The notes under the pieces are model-generated. The model did no database searches. It worked only from the letters and a program-made list of their open reading frames with translations, and was not told the DNA's origin. Of a stretch of 64,000 nucleotides of DNA, positions 60,090-64,000 are shown piece after piece. Made by a program: the position numbers and the translations under genes. The DNA is from Cryptomeria japonica (taxonomy: Eukaryota > Streptophyta > Pinopsida > Cupressales > Cupressaceae): contig NC_081409.1 in assembly GCF_030272615.1 (NCBI RefSeq), positions 244,799,502-244,863,501 on the forward strand, read 5' to 3'. The first letter of the stretch is position 1, and each line of letters begins with the position of its first letter.

Positions 60090-60420
60090 TAATGGCATTC
60101 ACTATTCATCACAAAATGTTGCTCTTTATCTTAGTGCTTACATTTATCATATGGTGCTCTATCCTAGTGACACTCACTGTTCATCACAAAGTGTTTCTAT
60201 TTATCCTAGTGGTACTCCCTATTCATCACAAAGTACTACGTGTTTGCACTCCCTGTTCATCACAAAGTGTTGCTCATATTTGCACTCATTGTTCATCACA
60301 AAGTGCTGCTCTTTTTTTTAGTACTCCCTGTTCATCACAAAGTACTATGTTTTGGCATTCCCTGTTCATCACAAAGTACTATGTTTTGGCATTCCCTGTT
60401 CATCACAAAGTGCCTTGATC
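60090..60420 (+). repeat. Minisatellite, ctgttcatcacaaagt type
   Basis: About nine units of 30-40 bp, each with ctgttcatcacaaagt. The last units (about 60325-60415) are nearly identical with a 39-bp period, which suggests recent slippage. Open frames across it are artefacts. Confidence 0.88.
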
Positions 60421-61199
60421 TATCTTATCCTAGGACCTCTGCTTGAGTGTATCCTCTTAAGTAGTTTCCTAATTGGAAATGTATGTTCTATCACAGAATT
60501 GTTAATCCTAGCCCTATTTGCTATTTTATTCTTCCCTAGAGGACCTGCTTGAGTGTATCCTCTCAACAGCTTATCCAATCGACAACGTATGTTCATCACA
60601 GAACTGCTGATTTGGCCTAGAAGACATAAACACACTTTCATTACATAAACGTGTTTACATATTGCATAGACGCACCTGGCACTAGCATAGACACGCCTAA
60701 GCATTTTTTGACCTTGTTTGACATATTCTAAAATGCATTAAATGCACTACCTAGCATGCATTTATGACAACATTTAATGCAAAAAAGTACAAGGAGTTTT
60801 TGTGGTACTCACCGGCTCTCCTGCATCTGCTGGCCTATGGAATCGACGAATGTGATCGAATCTATGCACCAATGCCATTGTTACTGACTGCTGCTGCTCA
60901 ATTCTCTCTGCACTCAGATCTCTTGGATGTGTGGATGACAATGAGGATGTGTTCCCTCATGGTTTATCTTATAGACTACCCTATCCCTAGCCCTAGCCCG
61001 AGTCAGTCTTCTTTATCCCATGACTCTGTCACTCTATCTGGTCAGTTCATTCTAGCCTTTCTTTCTTATCGAGAGATTGTCTGCGATCTTTTCACACATT
61101 TTCATCCAATCTCTCAAGGGGGCATATCATTCCCATCTTGGGGCAAATTTGTATCAATTCATATTATCTTCTTTGAAACAACGTGACAAGCTACATTGT
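60421..61199 (+). other. Element B pre-PPT spacer
   Basis: Two related copies of a segment with ctgcttgagtgtatcctctcaa occur near 60438 and 60546. The rest shows no coding or repeat signal. A 140-codon open frame (60764-61186) has no recognisable domain and no homolog in the other elements here, so I do not call it a gene. Confidence 0.55.
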
Positions 61200-61216
61200 C
61201 TCAAAGAGGGGCAAAA
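61200..61216 (+). promoter_or_regulatory. Polypurine tract of element B
   Basis: ctcaaagaggggcaaaa, directly before the 3' LTR, identical to A and C. Confidence 0.94.
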
Positions 61217-61563
61217 TGTAGACACCTAAAATTGTCATGTCTAATTAAATAAATATTTTTATTTATTTAATTATTTTAGTCTAATTCTTCTATTAATTAA
61301 ATAAATCTTTATTTATTTAATTAATTCATTTATCCCCTTCTAGCCTTATTTCTCATTTAAATAAATACCTTTATTTATTTAAATTATCCTTTTCCTAAAT
61401 TAAATAAATTCTTATTTATTTAATTGATCCCACTTCTTCTATTAATTAAATGAATCTTTATTTATTTAATTAATTCATTAACCTTTTCTACCCATGACAC
61501 ATGGCATTCATCTCTTAATTCCTACACTACCTACCCCTTTCATTATTTTATTATTTTTTTTAC

Positions 61564-61568
61564 CTACC
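61564..61568. repeat. Target site duplication of H, left copy (ctacc)
   Basis: ctacc is repeated at 62845-62849. The intact 5' LTR of B has a single copy at the same point. Confidence 0.94.
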
Positions 61569-61739
61569 TGTAGCGTCCTAAAATTGCAACACTTGCAATT
61601 TCGACTGCATTTCGGTCTTCACGATGGCGACGCAACACGCAACCTGAATGGAGACCCCGAAACCTGTTTATGACACCAAAAACTGCATTTTCTTGCACCT
61701 TGGCCTGAATCTCCTTTGCACCCTGCTGTCCCAGGAGGT

Positions 61740-61835
61740 GGGACCAGAGCGCCCAGTGCCCTGGTCCTTCAGGACCAAGGCGCCCAGCGCCCTGGTCCCC
61801 CAGGACCATGGTGCCCAGCGCCCTGGTCCCTAGGT
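61740..61835 (+). repeat. GC-rich tandem repeat with inverted halves in H
   Basis: Three units of about 30-33 bp with gcgcccagcgccctggtcc. Each unit also forms a small inverted repeat (ggacca...tggtcc), so the block can fold into serial hairpins. It lies upstream of the TATA box, in U3. Confidence 0.82.
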
Positions 61836-61952
61836 CTTATTTTGGGCCCGGTCTCTTTTGGACTTCGGGTCTTTATGTTTGCAAATTGGAAAATTATCTT
61901 TCCTGGTCGGCCTAAGGTTGGGAAAATCAGTCTATCAGCCCTAATTGACAAG

Positions 61953-61960
61953 TATATAAA
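61953..61960 (+). promoter_or_regulatory. TATA box, solo LTR H
   Basis: tatataaa in caagtatataaactac, about 390 bp after the LTR start. It is the likely core promoter of the lost element. Confidence 0.6.
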
Positions 61961-63262
61961 CTACATTTTCCTCTTTCATTCGATATGATGGAAAAAGCGT
62001 GGAAACTATACTCAAGCATTCAAGCATTCAAGCATTCCTTCAAGCAATTGATCATTCTAAGTCTCCATTCAAGGCTAAGTGTTGCATTCAAGACAAGGAT
62101 TCAACCATTGAAGAGGAGATCACATACTACATGCTACATACAACATACAACAATACAACAAACAATAACATCTATACCTTCGCACATAAGGATACAAACA
62201 TCCTTACAACAAGGTATTAGTACTTGTTTTACATTATATACATTGACATTTACAACAATTTCTCATTTCTTGGTTAATTCCAAAACTGGGGTTTGACCTA
62301 AGGGCAAACCCCTAATCCCTAACCCCCCAATCGTCTTCACTTTTCTGTGTGTAGGTTGCAGGTACGCGGCTGAAATTGAAGATCTGGAATCCTTGTGCAG
62401 AGACAAACAGATCCCCCTTCGTTTCGCGGATTTTTCGGAGGACCATGTGCACGCCGGGCGCCATCGTCCCGTCAACTTTTGCTCAAATTTGCAGGACAGC
62501 GCCGTATCGACATTTTACTGCTAATTCCAGGTCTGCAGCTTCATATCATATCCCTAACTCAGTTTATAAGCAGATCTTTCTCACTTTCTATGCATTCCTA
62601 GCTGAATCACTCTATCCACATTCTTTACAAAAGAGGGTATCCTTGCTATCACAACCCTTGAAACACATTTAGCATCCAATCTTGCATTGTGTGGGATTGG
62701 ATCTTGTGGGTTTCAACCCCTCTTTTGAATGTAAAGTCTCTCCCCTAAGTGAAAACCATCAACCCTAGTGAATCTCCCTTCTCTCTCTTTGGAGTTGGAA
62801 GAGGGGAGAGCAACTAGGGTTCGATCGCGATTTTCTGCTTTACACTACCCTCTAATCATAGCTGACCTCTTTTACACCTCTCAATCTTATCCTTCCATTT
62901 CTTATAGTGTCTTCTATATAAGGAGATGCTTCCTTCATTATCAAACCCTCACTATGCATTCAGCCCCGACTACACTTTCAAACTTGCATATGCAATCAAG
63001 CCTACTTGCAACCACATTTTCGTTCTTTGTTGAGCTCTTGTGCACATATAAAACTTGAGAGAAAATATATCAAGCAAGATCAATGGAGATCCAAACCCTA
63101 TTGGACATGTGATGGTATAATCTTTGTGATTTCATTTGATTTGCATTGTCTTAGGTAATCTTCACATGTTATGGTGGATCTTTGTTGTTGTTAGACTAGG
63201 TTTTGTGGTTGAATTCATTTAGTCTTTCAATATTGTTGTTGTATCCATTTTCACCATAAACA

Positions 63263-63267
63263 GTACT
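63263..63267. repeat. Target site duplication of B, right copy (gtact)
   Basis: Pairs with 50528-50532. Confidence 0.95.
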
Positions 63268-63923
63268 CACTTGGGTCGTTCTCATAGGGTGATTACTTTT
63301 TCCCACTGTGACATGCCCGCTAAAAGTATTCAAATATCAAACATAGAAGCGCTTCAAGGGTCGGGATTTCTGATTGTCCAAATGGACAAGAGCACACTCT
63401 CCTACCTTTTAGACAACTTCTCAAGCTTAGAAAGCAAGATTTTCATTTACCATTAGCAAATCAAGTATGCCTAGAAAAAATTAAGAAGACACAAAGTGTG
63501 GTTGAGCTCTCTTAGGTAACCTGCAAAACAAATACATTAGTAATCATGTTGTTTTGATAAATTGAATCTTTGGCAAGTGTAATCTTTGACAATCGTCCTC
63601 CAAAAACCAATTAGGCTGCTAGAAAACTCACAAATAGACTAGGGTTAGCATTAGTGATATCTAAATTTAAGCATTAAAAACCCTAAAATGCAAGCTATTT
63701 TGAAAACACAGAAGCAGAAACTCATACGAGCATTCTCATCTGCTTGTACGAGTATTCTCACATACCCTTACGAGTGCACAAAGAAAATCATATGATACTA
63801 TAAAGGTACTTGTACGAGATTTAGGAGCAGGCTTGGCTAGAAACCCATTAGATTGAAGATTTGAAGATGCAAGAGGCCAAGAATTTAGATTTTTGGCCCC
63901 ATGGTGGGCACCAAAATGTCATG
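63268..63923 (-). other. Element F outer leader and primer-binding site
   Basis: On the minus strand this follows the 5' LTR: ttttggtgcccaccatggg (about 63916-63898) is the primer-binding region, close to that of B. Then come repeats with cttgtacgag or its variants (63830-63720), and sequence shared with the leaders of A and C (63480-63268). The join to 50532 is restored by removing B and one gtact. Confidence 0.72.
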
Positions 63924-64000
63924 TGTGTGAAGTAGGGTACTTGTAGCTGCAACACAAACACTCAATAGATCATTACAAGCATGTTTAGCAAATTGAAATC
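63924..64000 (-). repeat. Element F 5' LTR, end only
   Basis: The last bases of the window match 18829-18905 (tgtgtgaagtagg, then acaacacaaacactcaat), the inner end of an LTR on the minus strand. The rest of the LTR lies beyond the window. The exact end may be 63917, because the two copies differ here. Confidence 0.85.

Larger units (their letters stand above)
61569..62844 (+). mobile_element. Solo LTR H
   Basis: 1276 bp beginning TGTAGCGTCCTAAAATTG and ending gctttaca, with ctacc on both sides. There is no interior region, primer-binding site or polypurine tract, so it is a solo LTR left by recombination between two LTRs. It contains a GC-rich repeat block (61740-61835) and a TATA box (tatataaa, 61953-61960). 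It is of a different family from all other elements here and is the only piece with notably high GC. Orientation is taken from the TATA box. Confidence 0.92.
50533..63262 (+). mobile_element. Element B: Tat-like gypsy LTR retrotransposon with RT deleted
   Basis: 5' LTR (50533-51312), primer-binding site, 2.5-kb leader, Gag-protease frame (53875-57717), integrase tail (57718-57981), long tail with antisense PMD remnant, polypurine tract and 3' LTR (61217-63262, containing solo LTR H). Both sides carry gtact. LTRs differ at about fifteen positions in 765 aligned bases (hand count, about 2%), plus a 15-bp indel. RT, RNase H and most of integrase are missing. Confidence 0.95.
61217..63262 (+). 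repeat. Element B 3' LTR, interrupted by solo LTR H
   Basis: LTR sequence 61217-61568 and 62850-63262, with H and one copy of ctacc in between. Removing them gives 765 bp matching the 5' LTR except for about fifteen substitutions and a 15-bp deletion. TATA box at 62915-62922. Confidence 0.95.
18829..64000 (-). mobile_element. Element F: Tat-like gypsy element, split by G, D and B
   Basis: Pieces read in order on the minus strand: start of 5' LTR (64000-about 63924), primer-binding site, leader (63923-63268 and 50532-49150), coding start (49150-49084 and 31366-31000), protease (31000-30433), pre-RT linker joined to RNase H (24228-22839), integrase (22838-21875), tail (21874-20040), polypurine tract (20039-20022) and 3' LTR (20021-18829). 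Removing the insertions joins the pieces into one element, about 8.5 kb of it inside the window. RT is missing and no Gag capsid was found. F is older than G, D and B, and younger than E. Confidence 0.85.

Noticed and set aside
60764-61186. 140-codon open frame in the tail of B
   Set aside because: No recognisable domain, no counterpart in A, C or F, and a composition like the surrounding non-coding tail.

Overview
The window looks like intergenic heterochromatin from a seed plant with a very large genome. It is AT-rich and made almost wholly of LTR retrotransposons nested in one another. The families are Ty3/gypsy elements of the Tat/Athila kind, with antisense plant-mobile-domain genes, and LTR elements primed by initiator tRNA-Met. 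Their size and style suggest a gymnosperm such as a conifer, but the species cannot be fixed from this sequence. I found no host gene, tRNA, rRNA or CRISPR array.

Layout. Element A (810-13884, +) lies between two TA/TG-rich microsatellites. It has two LTRs, a Pro/Ser/Gln-rich ORF, an antisense plant mobile domain (PMD) gene and a polypurine tract. Element E (+) follows: its 5' LTR ends at 15285, and gag and protease run to 18828. Element F (minus) is inserted in E and runs from 18829 past the window end. F is split by three younger insertions: G (24229-30432, +), D (31372-49078, minus, TSD ttgac) and B (50533-63262, +, TSD gtact). D is itself split in its 3' LTR by C (about 32094-41824, minus), a relative of A. 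The 3' LTR of B is split by a solo LTR, H (61569-62844, TSD ctacc). The deepest chain is E > F > D > C.

What the elements encode. None of the seven shows a recognisable reverse transcriptase (RT) in this window, although E is cut off before its RT could appear. F keeps protease, RNase H and integrase, but its RT is cut out in frame. B keeps gag, protease and the integrase tail only. A and C encode only a large Gln/Pro/Ser-rich protein; that of C is 965 codons with a single nonsense codon. D and G, on opposite strands and clearly diverged, share a two-ORF plan: a coiled-coil/zinc-knuckle Gag-like ORF1 and a long ORF2 of unknown function, with no enzymes. Most or all must therefore have depended on enzymes supplied in trans.

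Non-coding structure. A, B and C share a leader hairpin whose base pairing is kept. A, C and F share tandem repeats in the 3' untranslated part. A and B carry antisense PMD genes before the 3' LTR, and the A/C comparison shows this module as a presence/absence block. Inactivating changes are mostly of the C-to-T type (CAG to TAG, Asp to Asn), as expected for methylated DNA.
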